Shown here: positions 1 to 54,393 of the stretch, in pieces
How the letters are laid out: each line of letters starts with the position of its first letter
Numbering within the stretch: the stretch's first letter is position 1
The notes under the pieces: generated by a model
Told to the model about the DNA's origin: nothing
Seen by the model: the letters and a program-made list of their open reading frames with translations, nothing else
Database searches by the model: none
Translations under genes and position numbers: made by a program
From: Amorphochlora amoebiformis
Taxonomy: Eukaryota > Cercozoa > Chlorarachniophyceae
DNA: 64,000 nt
Assembly: GCA_054601695.1 (NCBI GenBank)
Contig: BAAHQB010000079.1
Coordinates: 372,001-436,000 of the forward strand
Direction: 5' to 3'

Positions 1-65
1 TATGATAGACGTTTTTCATATCTTCTCATAATGGTCATTTTTTATATCTTCTCATGTAAATATTT

Positions 66-148
<83 letters not shown>

Positions 149-263
149 ATATAATATATCTAAATATATATAATACATATTTATATAATACATATATCCT
201 TTGAGATACATGAATACGATATTCGGGACCTACACAAATATGTAGAGGTATATACACTGTAAT

Positions 264-295
<32 letters not shown>

Positions 296-380
296 GTGTG
301 TGTGTGCGTGTGTCTGTGTGTGTGCTGTAAATGTCTTTAAATATATATTTATATATATATATTTATTTATTTATATATAT

Positions 381-412
<32 letters not shown>

Positions 413-423
413 CCATATAACAG

Positions 424-15421
<14,998 letters not shown>

Positions 15422-16080
15422 CAAAAGGTAGATCCCAGCCGGTCTGCATACGGTCTAGACGGTGTTGTCTAGTTAGAACACGTAAACACATGTATGTAGT
15501 GTAGTAGCTATATACTCTATAGATGACGGTTACATCTTACTCTAGTTACTATTGTTACAAGGATAGTTCGTGCATGTAATTACCTAGATTACATACATTT
15601 TCATTCATTAAACACTAGAAACAGAATCTAACGTCTCATATCTAGCATATGGTACTAAATTAGTCTCGTAGCATAGATACTAGAGCTAGTAGCTGAGTAA
15701 CTCGATCATATCTGGACTCTGGAGACCTAGGAGACTCAATGTACTATCTCTAGTCAGTAAAGTAAGTTTCTACTAGTTCTAGTATTAGTATTAGCATCTG
15801 TCTGGTCTATGTATATCTAGTATATCTCAGTTTACTAATCGGATATTACCACTAGATCTATTATCTAGATTATATACGAATAGTCTTGTCTGTACTATGG
15901 ATACTGTACACTACTAGCACTAGTTTGGGCTATCTACTAGACTCTAGAGATTAGTCTAGTAGTAGAGCTCAGATGATATATCCTAGATATCTACTAGGCC
16001 GGTTGCCGCCGGTATTAGCTTTACTAAGCAGATCCATTATTTAAAGCTGGACTAGTAGAGAGTAGATTTAGAACATCATA
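15422..16080. other. CTAG-rich intergenic tract, copy 1
   Basis: Starting just after the stop at 15421, this stretch is dense in CTAG and related short palindromes (CTAGAG, ACTAGT, CTAGAT), unlike the flanking TA arrays. A run near 15940 reads TAGACTCTAGAGATTAGT and recurs with small changes in the 50.8-51.2 kb tract. No gene is seen. A further 60 bases may carry 3-prime UTR. Confidence 0.6.
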
Positions 16081-16980
16081 GGGTAGCGTCGGATAGTATG
16101 CGCAATGGTTGATTGGTTTTATCTTTTACCTGCTGGTTCGACCAGACTCCGGAAACTGCTTCAAAATGACGCCAGAATCTACGTATATGCATTGCAGAGA
16201 GAGGAATTTCTCCTTTATCCTCTATTCTTCCACACTTACTCCTTCAAAATCAAAACCGCAGCCCGCCATCTCACCAGACGCCACCATTGAAACGCTTCAC
16301 TTGTCTTTCCCGGGACTCCGGGATTCGATGGATCAGATATGTCTATTCTGATATATCGATATTAAATAAACTGGTGTTAGGATATCTTAAATTCACCAAA
16401 CACAGACCGACGGTTTCAAACTTAGAAAATAAATCAAAGAAATCCCGGTATTCCCGTCCCCAATGACTCCTTATCGACCTTCCGAGTCGTCATAATTTCA
16501 CCTGCCCGTGATGAAACTCCATCGAAGGGCTCCATGACCGCTCCGAGGGCCTAATACGACTGAATGGGATTATTACTGACTTGGCCCGAAAAACAAGAAG
16601 AATTTCTATTTGGATAACACGAACAAAGTCCCATTCCGCCGTCTCGACTACATCGGCCGCTTTCATGCCTGCTTCTATGGGCTAGCAACGCTGTGAAAAT
16701 AAAGTCACTCGTGAGTGCCCCCCTCTATCCTGTCGACCGAAGCATCTCACTTCGGATTATCACCTACACGAGCCCTCATATATGCTGGCGTTAAGATCCG
16801 GGCGAATTAAGCCGTTGGTTTGGAAGAGGCAACAGGAGTGACTATATCATGAATGGGTGAGTATCTCACGTCCTCGTGCGGCGAAGAGAAAGTGAGTGTC
16901 AGTTTTTGTTTGCTTCAGGAATTCTAATGCAGGGCAAGCTGTCCAGTTTAAGTTCGTGTATGGCATGGGAAGTGCGATAA
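16081..16980 (+). repeat. Intergenic region holding dispersed repeat R2, copy 1 (16109-16360)
   Basis: Bases 16109-16360 match 52075-52480 in inverted orientation, with shared segments such as TTTTACCTGCTGG, ACTCCTTC, CCGCCATCTC, TTTCCCGGGA and TGGATCAGATATGT. Copy 1 is continuous with no TA array. The remaining 16361-16980 has balanced composition but I see no gene on either strand; it may be the rest of the element or old degraded coding DNA. Confidence 0.7.
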
Positions 16981-17025
16981 TTATGTAATATTACACATAC
17001 AGTTACATATTACACACACATATAT

Positions 17026-17117
<92 letters not shown>

Positions 17118-17185
17118 GATATGTACATATATAATATATATATATATGTGTATATATGTGTATATAAATATATATATATAAATAA

Positions 17186-17224
<39 letters not shown>

Positions 17225-17458
17225 TATGTATATAAATATATGTATATATATTTACATGTATATGTATATTTATACACGAAATATTATTATACTCTTAATT
17301 TCTAATATGCCATATGTTACAATCCATCAAATGAAGAAATAGAATTATACACAACTATTCTATTTGTCGATAAAAGGTAAGATTAAAGTTTGTTGTGTAT
17401 ATTTATATATAATATATATATATATATAATATGTATTATATACATATATATATATATA

Positions 17459-17508
<50 letters not shown>

Positions 17509-17535
17509 ATACATATATGTATATGTATATGTATG

Positions 17536-17587
<52 letters not shown>

Positions 17588-17596
17588 CATATACAC

Positions 17597-17631
<35 letters not shown>

Positions 17632-17659
17632 GTATACACTATATTGATGTAATAATGCC

Positions 17660-17730
<71 letters not shown>

Positions 17731-17777
17731 CAAACACACACATATATAAAAAGCATAATATTTACACCCATGTAACA
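16981..17777. repeat. TA-rich block upstream of NRT2
   Basis: This is mostly (TA)n with short TG/CA interruptions and a 110-base mixed segment near 17280-17400. No exon with credible splice sites was found. Confidence 0.7.
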
Positions 17778-18198
17778 CATAGATACCAATCTAATATTGT
17801 TTGTAATTTATATTAGCCTCCGAATCAAGCTAATCGGACGCAGGTATGTGTTGACATCTCGCTGCTCTCGCATGCGGCCTTTGTTCAAACGCACTAAATA
17901 AAAATCTATAATTAGACTCAATTAACGAACAAAAGGAGCGAACAACTAATAAGCAGAAGGATTTACTTTATGGGAGTCTAACTCATTAGATTAAATCCTT
18001 TCGTTAAGCTCATTATGGATCTGAAATTGGAGAGAAATGTTCCATTTTTGTTTTAAAAGCACGAACAGCATATTTACCACTCACGATACGAATACCACCT
18101 CACCGTTCAGACCAAGCGTGAAGCAGCAGTGCTGACTGCTGAGCACACCCAACATCCTCCCCGGCCGAGAAGAAATCGACACAAAAAGAAACATTAAA
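17778..18198 (+). promoter_or_regulatory. Upstream region of the NRT2 gene, with short inverted repeat
   Basis: This is mixed-composition DNA between a TA-rich block and the NRT2 start codon, so it is the likely promoter and 5-prime leader. Arms AAGGATTTA (17957-17965) and TAAATCCTT (17992-18000) form a 9-bp inverted repeat spaced 26 bases apart, about 200 bases before the ATG. No TATA box can be told from the general AT richness. A regulatory role is inference from position. Confidence 0.4.
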
Positions 18199-32679
<14,481 letters not shown>

Positions 32680-33208
32680 GGTTTGAGACAATACCTTAGA
32701 GCGTCTTCTGAGATGATCTCAAAGTCTAACGCAGTCAATAGAATGCAGCAAAAAGTGTTCTAAAATATATCAGTATTTTTCTCTGAGGAAATCTAAAAAT
32801 TCAGGGAGATGAGTATGTTATGTATGTATGTATGTGGAATGGAGGGCATGAAGCGTTGATTTTTTTTCCGTTTAAGATATTTTTCGGGAAATAGAGTACG
32901 GGGAGAGGGGATTTTCGATTTGTATTTTGACGTATCTCAATTCGGGCTAACCCTGGCTTGTTCTTCGATGTCTCAAGAATATTCGAGTTGATTACTCGCT
33001 GAATGTTCATACCAGAGTGAAAAGGATTACATAAACATTTCAAGTTACTTACGGTTTTTGATGACAAGAGTCTGGATAGTCTCTAGAGTCGACTCGACTC
33101 GCCCCTCCCCTGAAGCCGAGATTTGCCAGACCGGCTTGAAATGAACGTGCAGAAATTTAAACCGTATCTTCTTTGTAGTCAAATCTTTAAAACAGTATGT
33201 CTACTAGT

Positions 33209-33269
<61 letters not shown>

Positions 33270-33380
33270 TGTATATAATATATATACATACATACATGTA
33301 CGCATATATATATAGTTTATAATATATATATATATATATTTATACATATATATACACTAAATATATACACATATGTATGT

Positions 33381-33449
<69 letters not shown>

Positions 33450-33930
33450 ACTGTGGCAATATGATATAGATGTGCCACGATGTAGTTATCAACATTACAC
33501 ATGTGTTGTTGTTTGAGTTTACTTGTGAAATATTCTTAACTTGAACCAACTAGCTGATACACATGTACGATCATAGAGAATATCTCCATTAATGTAGTGC
33601 ACGGCTCCAGTAGTTCGTAGTCACGATTAGGTCTGCTATGATAGGTGCGTACGTACGTATATCTAGATATTACTAGACTCTGCATATACTAGATATATAA
33701 TGTACGCATCTAGGTATGCGTACGTACGCCAGGATCCCTTTTCCTATTATATCGTGAGTCTAGTATGTACTGTAATATCAGGACGTACGTATAGTCAGTA
33801 TAGATACGTACGCATAATACAGATGATATGGCTTTTGGTCATAGTCTTGAGTTTGCAATTGAGATTTAGAGATGCCAGGCTCAATACTGACTAGACGAAT
33901 GGCACTATGTTGATCCGAGCGGTGTCATCA
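32680..33930. other. Intergenic region downstream of NRT2
   Basis: This holds the NRT2 3-prime flank, mixed-composition DNA to about 33180, TA arrays to 33425, a TG run, then CTAG- and GTACGTAC-rich sequence from about 33550. No gene with credible exons was found apart from the possible eIF1AD-like frame at its right edge. Confidence 0.55.
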
Positions 33931-34170
33931 TCACCCGATAGTTTGACATATACAAAATACATAGCATCTAGTGTCTAGAGTGTACGTCCCAATCGCGCCC
34001 TTAATGACGGGAGATGGAGTCGAAACGCTTCCTTCAGGCAATTTCACCTCAAAAAGCTCTCTGCCGCTGACTTTGGCAACCTTTCCGATAATTTCCAGCT
34101 GCTTGAGGTCGTAGGCATTGCTCTTTAGGGCCTCTAGTAGGTGCCTGGAAGTATGTTTGCGAGCGCTCAT
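33931..34170 (-). CDS. Possible first exon of an eIF1AD-like (S1/OB-fold) protein
   Basis: An open frame begins MSARKHTSRHLLEAL at 34170 and continues through LEIIGKVAKVSGRELFEVKL. The order (short basic N-terminus, then a beta-strand pattern ending in LFEV) resembles the start of eIF1A-domain protein EIF1AD, where the equivalent reads NNLHEV. The expected next segment (a conserved FRK..W.KRG block) is absent from this frame, and I found no second exon to the left, so the gene is either broken or its later exons were missed. The frame closes at 33931. It lies 207 bases downstream of the carrier stop on the same strand. The family call is tentative. Confidence 0.35.
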   Translation of the reverse strand: MSARKHTSRHLLEALKSNAYDLKQLEIIGKVAKVSGRELFEVKLPEGSVSTPSPVIKGAIGTYTLDTRCYVFCICQTIG

Positions 34171-34377
34171 CCTAGTATACTCTCGTACTTCAATGATGCA
34201 CTCGGATCACACTCCAGACACTAGTCATAATTTCCATGATATTAGTATCATTAGCTCTTCACTCGATACTCTTATGATAGTTAGTTCGCTAGTACATATC
34301 TGATCAAGAAATTATAAATTATAAATTAATTGAGTCATCAGACTTAGGTTACAAGATAATGTCAAGTTGTCAAGAAG

Positions 34378-43665
<9,288 letters not shown>

Positions 43666-43771
43666 AAGAAGTATGGCTACGTCACGAAGAGTCACGTTTT
43701 AAGGCTGTGACGTGTGGATATGTCATAGATTTTCTCCCGACTAATTGAAGCGGTTAATATAATTTCGCGCT
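43666..43771. promoter_or_regulatory. Compact divergent promoter between carrier and RS-rich gene
   Basis: Only 106 bases separate the carrier start codon (minus strand, 43665) from the RS-rich protein start codon (plus strand, 43772). The stretch is free of TA arrays, unlike nearly all other non-coding DNA here. Both start codons are supported by phase-consistent downstream exons, so a shared bidirectional promoter, with very short leaders, is the simplest reading. Confidence 0.5.
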
Positions 43772-46848
<3,077 letters not shown>

Positions 46849-47101
46849 GTGAGAGACCTAAAAAAAAAACGAACATGCAGGCAGAACACACACTAATGAA
46901 CGATCGAAGCGAATGAATAAAGGAACCGACCGAATGAACAAGAGAACTGAACGAACAAGGGATCTGAACAAAATAGGACATCGAACAAGAAACAGAACTA
47001 TACCGAATCGGAGGATGAAACACAAAAACTAACTAATGGATTAGATATAAATATTGGGAGGGGTTGGGCGTTCGGCCGGATTGACATGTTTAATATATAT
47101 T

Positions 47102-47151
<50 letters not shown>

Positions 47152-47154
47152 ATG

Positions 47155-47187
<33 letters not shown>

Positions 47188-47282
47188 TTACATATCTATA
47201 TATATATATATATACATATATAATATATATAATATATATATATATGTAAATATTGATTATATATATATATATATATGTATTG

Positions 47283-47315
<33 letters not shown>

Positions 47316-47386
47316 CAGTGAACATCTTTGCATATATACACGTACATATATATGTATATATTACTAAATTTATGCATATAATACAT

Positions 47387-47418
<32 letters not shown>

Positions 47419-47535
47419 CATAAATAACTTTCTTTTCATTAATGTATATGTATAATGAAAAACTCCCGAACAAATATCTAGAAAATGTGCTATATATACA
47501 TACCAACCCCAAATATGCGCAAAAACAACCCTACC

Positions 47536-47590
47536 CCGAGCAAGAACCCTATTCCTAACCACCCTAAACCTAACCCTAAACCTAACCTAC
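47536..47590 (+). repeat. Short CCCTAA-type array
   Basis: A few CCCTAAACCTAACC units lie just before the candidate exon at 47623. A smaller trace is present at 42410-42440 and a degenerate stretch at 62066-62235 in a Reeler-gene intron. Confidence 0.55.
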
Positions 47591-47622
47591 AAGCGAGAAA
47601 TCATAAGTTAGAATGTTTGTAG

Positions 47623-47667
47623 GCGGCGTCCCTTACTCACCAGGAGGTCAAGCCACATTCTACTTCG
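47623..47667 (+). CDS. Candidate 15-codon exon between the RS-rich gene and UBL5
   Basis: This non-repetitive island is flanked by TAG at its left and a GTATGG donor at its right. In phase 0 it reads AASLTHQEVKPHSTS, which joins in frame to the RS-gene exon ending at 46848. In phase 1 it reads VPYSPGGQATFYF. Nothing in it is diagnostic. It may be a late RS-gene exon, a UBL5 leader exon, or not an exon. Confidence 0.35.
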
Positions 47668-47735
47668 GTATGGCAATTCTATGTTATATATGTACATATT
47701 GATAGAGTTTTTGATATGGTATGCAAAACACATAC

Positions 47736-47784
<49 letters not shown>

Positions 47785-47867
47785 CATATGTATGTATGTA
47801 TGTACGTTTTGTATTAGACGTTAGTAAATATGTGTACAAATGTACGTAATCACGTACATGTCTATAA

Positions 47868-47910
<43 letters not shown>

Positions 47911-48031
47911 GTGTGTACAAAGATGTTTTACACATGATATATCAATGTAAATATATACATTTATATATATTTGTATATATATATATATATATTATATATA
48001 TATATATATATATTTAATATATCTGTAAGTA

Positions 48032-48123
<92 letters not shown>

Positions 48124-48138
48124 TATAGTTCACATATC

Positions 48139-48175
<37 letters not shown>

Positions 48176-48221
48176 GTACACTATACATATATATATATAT
48201 GCATGTATATAAATATTATAA

Positions 48222-48268
<47 letters not shown>

Positions 48269-48310
48269 TTGTATTTATAAATGTATATATTTACGTAAAT
48301 ATGTAAGGAA

Positions 48311-48446
48311 ATGATCGAGATCACTCTTAACGATCGGCTAGGGAAAAAAGTTAGAGTCAAATGTAATCAGGTTATATATATATATATATATATATATATG
48401 CATGTATATATATATATATAGATAAATATATATATAAATGTGTGTG

Positions 48447-48492
<46 letters not shown>

Positions 48493-48529
48493 GTATGTAT
48501 GTATATATAACATTACATATGTATATGTC

Positions 48530-48569
<40 letters not shown>

Positions 48570-48624
48570 ATTTATGTCTAGCTTATTGTATACATGTGTG
48601 TACACATATATGTATTTACAAATG

Positions 48625-48660
<36 letters not shown>

Positions 48661-49098
48661 AATATATGTATATATATATATATGTATATATGTATACAAA
48701 CATATTTTATGCGTATACTAAGATATATAATATACATATGTGTATGTATGTACATGTATATACATGTATCATACATATGTAAACACCTTTTAATGTACAG
48801 ACGTATGCACAAAAAAGAAAAGTGCACATCAGGAATACATATGCATGTATAAAATATATGTTTTCATCGGTAGGATGATACCATCGGGGATATTAAACTG
48901 TTAGCAGCAGCGCAGCTTGGTACGAAACCGGAAAAGATCAGAATTCAGAAATGGTTCTACTTTATACTCTTATATACATACGTATGTATATATGTATATA
49001 TGTATGTGTATGTATGTGTATATATATATTTACATATATATATACACATATATGTGTGTGTGTGTATGTGTGTGTTTGTGTGTGTGTATATATATATA

Positions 49099-49129
<31 letters not shown>

Positions 49130-49143
49130 GTAGATATAGATAT

Positions 49144-49174
<31 letters not shown>

Positions 49175-49209
49175 TGTTTTTGTGGGTGCGTATATGTGTA
49201 TAATATAAG

Positions 49210-49263
<54 letters not shown>

Positions 49264-49750
49264 CTGCACATACATATACACATGTATATACATATATATA
49301 CATATATGTATATATATATATACATATGTAATGTATATTTTATATATATATATATAGTGTGTGTGTATATGTGTTTATACAATATAATTATTATTATTAT
49401 TTATTATTATTATTCACTTTTATTATTACTTTTATTATACTTTTAATATTATTATTGTTGTTATAATTATTATTATTATTCTTATTATTATTATCATATA
49501 TGTATATATATATATATGTAAATACATATAATATATATATTTGGGATTGTGTGCGGGTGTTCTCTGCGTGTGTGTGTGTTTGTGTGTATGTGTACAAGAT
49601 GTACGTGTATAATCAGGATCCAGAAATAATTCGAATTAAAATGTAAATAAATAAGTATATATATATATATATGCATGTCAATATATTCAAAAATGTGTGT
49701 CTGTGTGTCTAAAAAGATAACACACGTACATATAAATATGTCATCATATG

Positions 49751-49833
<83 letters not shown>

Positions 49834-50003
49834 TATATATAAATATATTCCATAATATGTTAAAATATATACATTCCATAATATGTTGATTTAAAACACG
49901 TACAGATTTACGCATAGATCATACAGAAGCAAATGAAGTTGCCTGTGTTTGTATCCGTACATGGGTGTGCACGTATGTGAAACATGAAAGCAAAATTTAC
50001 ATA

Positions 50004-50074
<71 letters not shown>

Positions 50075-50159
50075 ATATATATATGTATGTATTATATATA
50101 TGTATATATATATATATATAATATATATATATTATATATATTATATGTGTGTGTGTGTG

Positions 50160-50190
<31 letters not shown>

Positions 50191-50381
50191 GTATATATAT
50201 ATATATATATATATACATATATGTATGTATAACGTGTCGTACATATGCATATCTATAATTTATATTTGTATACGCATAGCTTTAACACAAATCATCCAGG
50301 TACACTATATACAAAGACGCTATTCGTCTATGCGACTACGAGATTCACGATAATATGAACCTGGAGCTTTACTACAATTGA
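48311..50381 (+). CDS. UBL5: UBL5/Hub1 ubiquitin-like splicing modifier, 3 exons
   Basis: UBL5 (Hub1) is a ubiquitin-fold protein that binds spliceosomal partners non-covalently and affects 5-prime splice-site use. Exons 48311-48370, 48874-48953 and 50300-50381 give 222 bases, 73 residues plus TGA, the usual length of the family. Diagnostic segments are [20 protein letters not shown] at the start, DDTIGDIK and [12 protein letters not shown] in the middle, and [15 protein letters not shown] at the end. As expected it ends in a double Tyr plus one residue instead of Gly-Gly. Phase is 0 at the first junction and 2 at the second, inside the Trp codon. Both introns are mostly TA arrays. An upstream AG at 48307-48308 would allow in-frame joining to the RS-rich gene. 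Confidence 0.97.
49386..49497. repeat. ATT/TTA triplet repeats in UBL5 intron 2
   Basis: Imperfect TTATTA/ATTATT triplets. Similar tracts lie at 42806-42840 (carrier intron 3) and 46586-46622 (RS-gene intron). Confidence 0.75.
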
Positions 50382-51543
50382 TATTCGTCCCCAAGGTCCA
50401 GGTCCAGGTTTTTTTTGAGATACGTGAGATTGAAATCCAAAGCCTCGAAGGTCAAACTGCCGTGTGTGTCTCATCGGTCTAGTCCACCGCAAATGTTGAG
50501 ACTAGTGTATCTATACGCGCGTAGCTACAGTCATATTTCTACTCTCTCTAGACTCTCGACTCTAGCTCTAACTTATATGTAGCTCTAGCTACAGAGCTAG
50601 CAGGGTTCTCGATTTGATCTAGATACACTAGATCTAGTAGATACAGGCTCAGCGGCTTTAAATTTGCAATTATATAATTATCTAGATTATAGCTAGTATC
50701 TAGAGTATAGCATCAATTCCAGATACCGTACCGGCATCAAGTCTACTTAAGCTTCGAATATATCTAGAGCTCTAGCTAGTAGTAGACTCTAGAGACTAGT
50801 ACCATCGGATTATAATTACGTGTACAGCCTGTCACAAGCCATCCTAGCGATCAGCGCATATATATATATCTAGTATATATATATATATATATATACTAGC
50901 TAGACTAGCCTAGCCTAGTCTAGTAGTAGCTAGAGTCTAGAGTAGGCTACAGACGTACGTATCATGATGAATCATTGATGATCATCGACTCACACTCCTA
51001 GACTCCAACCATTTAATATTCTAGCATTTATAAATCGATATATATAGACTCGAGAGCAGAGTGGTCTAGCTCTAGTTAGTCTAGTACTAGTATATATATA
51101 CGTATAGTAGCTATACATTACTAGCTGCTAGTAGACTCTAGAGACTAGTCACGACCGTATATCATGAGTAGCCCGTGACTATTACTGTACCTACAGTCAA
51201 GAGAGTGGGCTCGTCACCTGAGATCATCTACGAGCCTATAAAGATGTGCAAGGCTAATTAAAAGGCTTCTGCCGTCTAGACCGTATATATGATGTAGTAC
51301 ACCCCTAGTCTAGCTAGTATCTAGAGTATCTAGCGTCTAGAGTGTTTTCTGACGGTTCTCTAGTTCTAGGGTATCCTCTTGATCTCGAGTAAATCTCTAC
51401 ACTATATCTCGTCTAACAGCTAGCATAACTCATTGTAGTCTCCAAAGCCCCCAAATCGATATCAATGACAGTTAACGAGTCTATGACAATATGTGTAGAG
51501 TAGGTTTATAAGTATCTAATGTTACACAATCGCACATTATACT
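50382..51543. other. CTAG-rich intergenic tract, copy 2
   Basis: From about 50480 to 51420 CTAG occurs roughly fifty times by eye, where a random sequence would have a handful. GTAGACTCTAGAGACTAGT occurs near 50785 and again near 51137, with a variant near 15940. The tract starts about 100 bases after the UBL5 stop. No gene is seen. Confidence 0.7.
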
Positions 51544-51609
51544 ATGAAGTCCTACTCTCTCCCAGGCGTCTGTGAGTTCACCGGCGCTAACTTCAAGCGC
51601 CGCAAGTGA
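51544..51609 (+). CDS. Short ORF, 21 codons, downstream of the CTAG-rich tract
   Basis: A non-repetitive frame with ATG and TGA reads MKSYSLPGVCEFTGANFKRR plus one Lys. It sits where the CTAG-rich tract ends and mixed-composition DNA begins. I recognise no family. The basic end and balanced codons make it worth listing, but chance is a fair explanation for 22 codons. Confidence 0.2.
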   Translation: MKSYSLPGVCEFTGANFKRRK

Positions 51610-52074
51610 AGCCCTGGACTGAGCGATAAGGGTCATGCCCGTCGATATCCATCTTCAAACAATAGTCTAGTAGTAGATCGAGCATACTTAAAGTTTATAG
51701 GCTGAAATCCGAGCCGGAAGATCCTTGAAGTGCGTCCGAGGTCAACTTCTGGATTCCGAGGTATGGTAATAACGGAAGTAGGACTTGTGAGATCCAGAGG
51801 TGATATTTTCGCAATATTTTTTGAATTATCATTTAATTGTACTGTATTCCTGCTGTACAACAGAGCTTAACGTTGTATCTCCCTTTATAGTCCCCCTCTA
51901 AATGTTTTCGAGCGGTGGATCCCGTGGGTAACTTGCGAATATTGAAATTCGATACCATCATATTTATGGAGGATATCTTTACTATTCATAGAATTTGTCG
52001 GTGATCCTATGAAACCTTATGGTTGCATTTAGGTAAAATTAACAGATATTCTCTCTTATCAATCAGTATTGATA

Positions 52075-52340
52075 TGAAGATATCAGAAAGCACATATCTG
52101 ATCCACTGAATCCCGGGATTCCTTACAAATCCCGGGAAAGACTATCCAATATGTCTCGGCGAGATGGCGGGCAACAGTTTTGATTTGGAAGGAGTACGTG
52201 CAAGAATAGAGGATGATGGAGGATTTCTTTTTATGAAAAATAACATATATTATATATATGCATGTACATGTATAATATATATATATATATATACATATAT
52301 ACATATATATATATATAGGATAATGGAGGATTTCTTTTAA

Positions 52341-52386
<46 letters not shown>

Positions 52387-52480
52387 ATATTGTATATATT
52401 ATATATATATATCTATATATACATACAATCGGAAGTTTTTGGAGTCTCGTCGAAAGCCAGCAGGTAAAAGAAAAAGCCAA
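52075..52480 (-). repeat. Dispersed repeat R2, copy 2, interrupted by TA arrays
   Basis: This is an inverted, diverged copy of 16109-16360. Relative to copy 1 it contains TA arrays at about 52244-52315 and 52345-52428, and the piece GGAGGATTTCTTTT is present twice (about 52217 and 52326), once on each side of the first array. The type of element is unknown; no terminal repeats or transposase were recognised. Confidence 0.7.
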
Positions 52481-52563
52481 TGAACAATTGTGTACCTAGT
52501 GACAAGTTCAACAATTTTATCATACTGTAAAGCATATTCCTCGTCTTTTAAACTATCAAAACT

Positions 52564-52806
52564 TCAATGTAAGTGCAGTCCCCTAACCCTCGATTCTACC
52601 AAAACTGACCGTAATCCTCCAATAGGCTCGACATGCTGGAGTAATCGAATCATCGTCTTCAGCCCCACAGACTCACCAATGATCTCACAGGGTTGGCGAT
52701 ATAGGAGGCCAAATTGCGTATACTCGGCAGCGAATAGCACAAAGTAATTTTGAGTTGAAAGACACGTAAATCCAATCCTCATTCTCTCTGAGCCATCACC
52801 AAACAC
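52564..52806 (-). CDS. Unidentified ORF, 80 codons
   Basis: The frame starts MFGDGSERMRIGFTCLSTQN, continues with a hydrophobic stretch (YFVLFAAEYTQFGLLYR) and includes EIIGESVGLKTMIRLLQHV. It is in non-repetitive sequence of balanced composition and reads like protein, unlike the TA frames. Possible donors near its end (for example GTAGAATCG) could splice it onward. I do not recognise a family. It lies directly beside the second dispersed-repeat copy (52075-52480, same strand), so it may belong to that element instead of a host gene. Confidence 0.35.
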   Translation of the reverse strand: MFGDGSERMRIGFTCLSTQNYFVLFAAEYTQFGLLYRQPCEIIGESVGLKTMIRLLQHVEPIGGLRSVLVESRVRGLHLH

Positions 52807-52984
52807 AAAACAAACGCCACCTCACCACAACAGCTCTCTGACATAAGCGGAAAGCGCTACATCATGTTTTTACACCTTAGTCTCAATTTCCATGTCGTAT
52901 GTATATATTTATATATATACACACATATATGTATATATATACATATAAATACACATATACATATATATGTATATATATATATGT

Positions 52985-53023
<39 letters not shown>

Positions 53024-53570
53024 AATTACATTACATATAAATATATATATGCACACACCTATATATATATATATACTAGATATATATGTATTTATATATC
53101 TATATTTGTGTTAACATAAATATCATATGTAAGATATTACATGAATTGTCAGCGCACGGTATGGGAACGCCAGTATACAGTTTTTCAAGACCTGTTCGGG
53201 GTAGTTAAAATTTGAATTAGGAATAATTTAGCTGCTCAAAGCGGCTATTACATAGAGTACTAGAATCTTCTGGATTTTTTTAGAGTGTGACGTGGCGTGA
53301 TCTCAAGGTTTGCAACCTTGAAGTCTCAAACGAACACTATTAGTAACTGTTAATACCGGGCGCATAGTACTCGCTGGTACTGTGGGTCGAAATCAAGTGA
53401 ATCCCCGGAATATCTAACGACCTAACCATCTCTAATATCGATACGACTATATTTCTGCACCTTATGGATAACTTCTCTTCGAGCAGAGTCTTATTGTCAT
53501 GCTATCTATATATCGGGTTGCATTGTCATACATATATATATATATATATATATGTATATTATATGTATCA

Positions 53571-53631
<61 letters not shown>

Positions 53632-53697
53632 CACTGCATATATAGTGATACGAATATAAATACACATATATATATATATATATATGTATATTCATGT

Positions 53698-53767
<70 letters not shown>

Positions 53768-53842
53768 TATATATATATTTATTATGTGTGTGAGACTGTA
53801 TGGATGTAATGATATATATACACACACAAACTTATATACTAT

Positions 53843-53881
<39 letters not shown>

Positions 53882-54123
53882 TTTCTGATATCAAATATAC
53901 ATTAGATACAGTAGATTCCGGACTCTCTTCTCAGTTTCAGGGTAACTTAGTGATCACACTTTTATCTACTAGAATCACTTGATCACAGTTCACAACAATA
54001 CTCATACACAATTTTAGAGCTACTATTCGTATATTACACTCTTCCCAATCCCACCCTAAATGTTGCTACACACTCCCTCAAGAGAACAAGTCCTCATTTC
54101 TTTTCTCTATGAATGACTGATTA
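52807..54123. other. Intergenic stretch, no gene recognised
   Basis: Balanced-composition sequence at 53140-53520 and 53890-54120 is separated by TA arrays. It includes the small inverted repeat CAAGGTT-TGC-AACCTTG (53304-53320). I see no exon with convincing coding character. Confidence 0.5.
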
Positions 54124-54200
54124 GCTTGAAATCATACATGGATATTGCAGATTTCAACATGTGAAATGCAATATCCATGTCGACATGACATGATTTCAAG
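54124..54200. other. Three-stem imperfect hairpin
   Basis: Inner arms TTTCA/TGAAA, then perfect 14-bp arms ACATGGATATTGCA (54136-54149) and TGCAATATCCATGT (54167-54180), then outer CTTGAAATCAT (54125-54135) with ATGATTTCAAG (54190-54200), with a 9-base bulge on one side. It could be a structured RNA, a small-RNA precursor or a small mobile element remnant. It lies about 790 bases upstream of the Reeler gene. Confidence 0.7.
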
Positions 54201-54285
54201 GCTCAGTCCCATTTCGGCAGTCTCTGGTAATGAATCGATACTACACAAATGCATGTATATATATACACACATATATACATACATA

Positions 54286-54320
<35 letters not shown>

Positions 54321-54332
54321 GCATATGTGTGT

Positions 54333-54382
<50 letters not shown>

Positions 54383-54393
54383 TGTATTCATAT

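Noticed and set aside
16105-16351. Two overlapping 60-80-codon frames in repeat R2
   Set aside because: The matching frame is not kept open in the second copy, so the similarity is at the DNA level and does not support a protein.
32801-33067. 88-codon minus-strand frame downstream of NRT2
   Set aside because: It shows no recognisable family, no supporting splice-linked exons and no repeat relation. It may be chance in balanced-composition DNA.
33423-33448. TG dinucleotide runs considered as CRISPR-like or regulatory arrays
   Set aside because: They are simple microsatellites, with no spacer-repeat layout and no associated genes. The window is eukaryotic.
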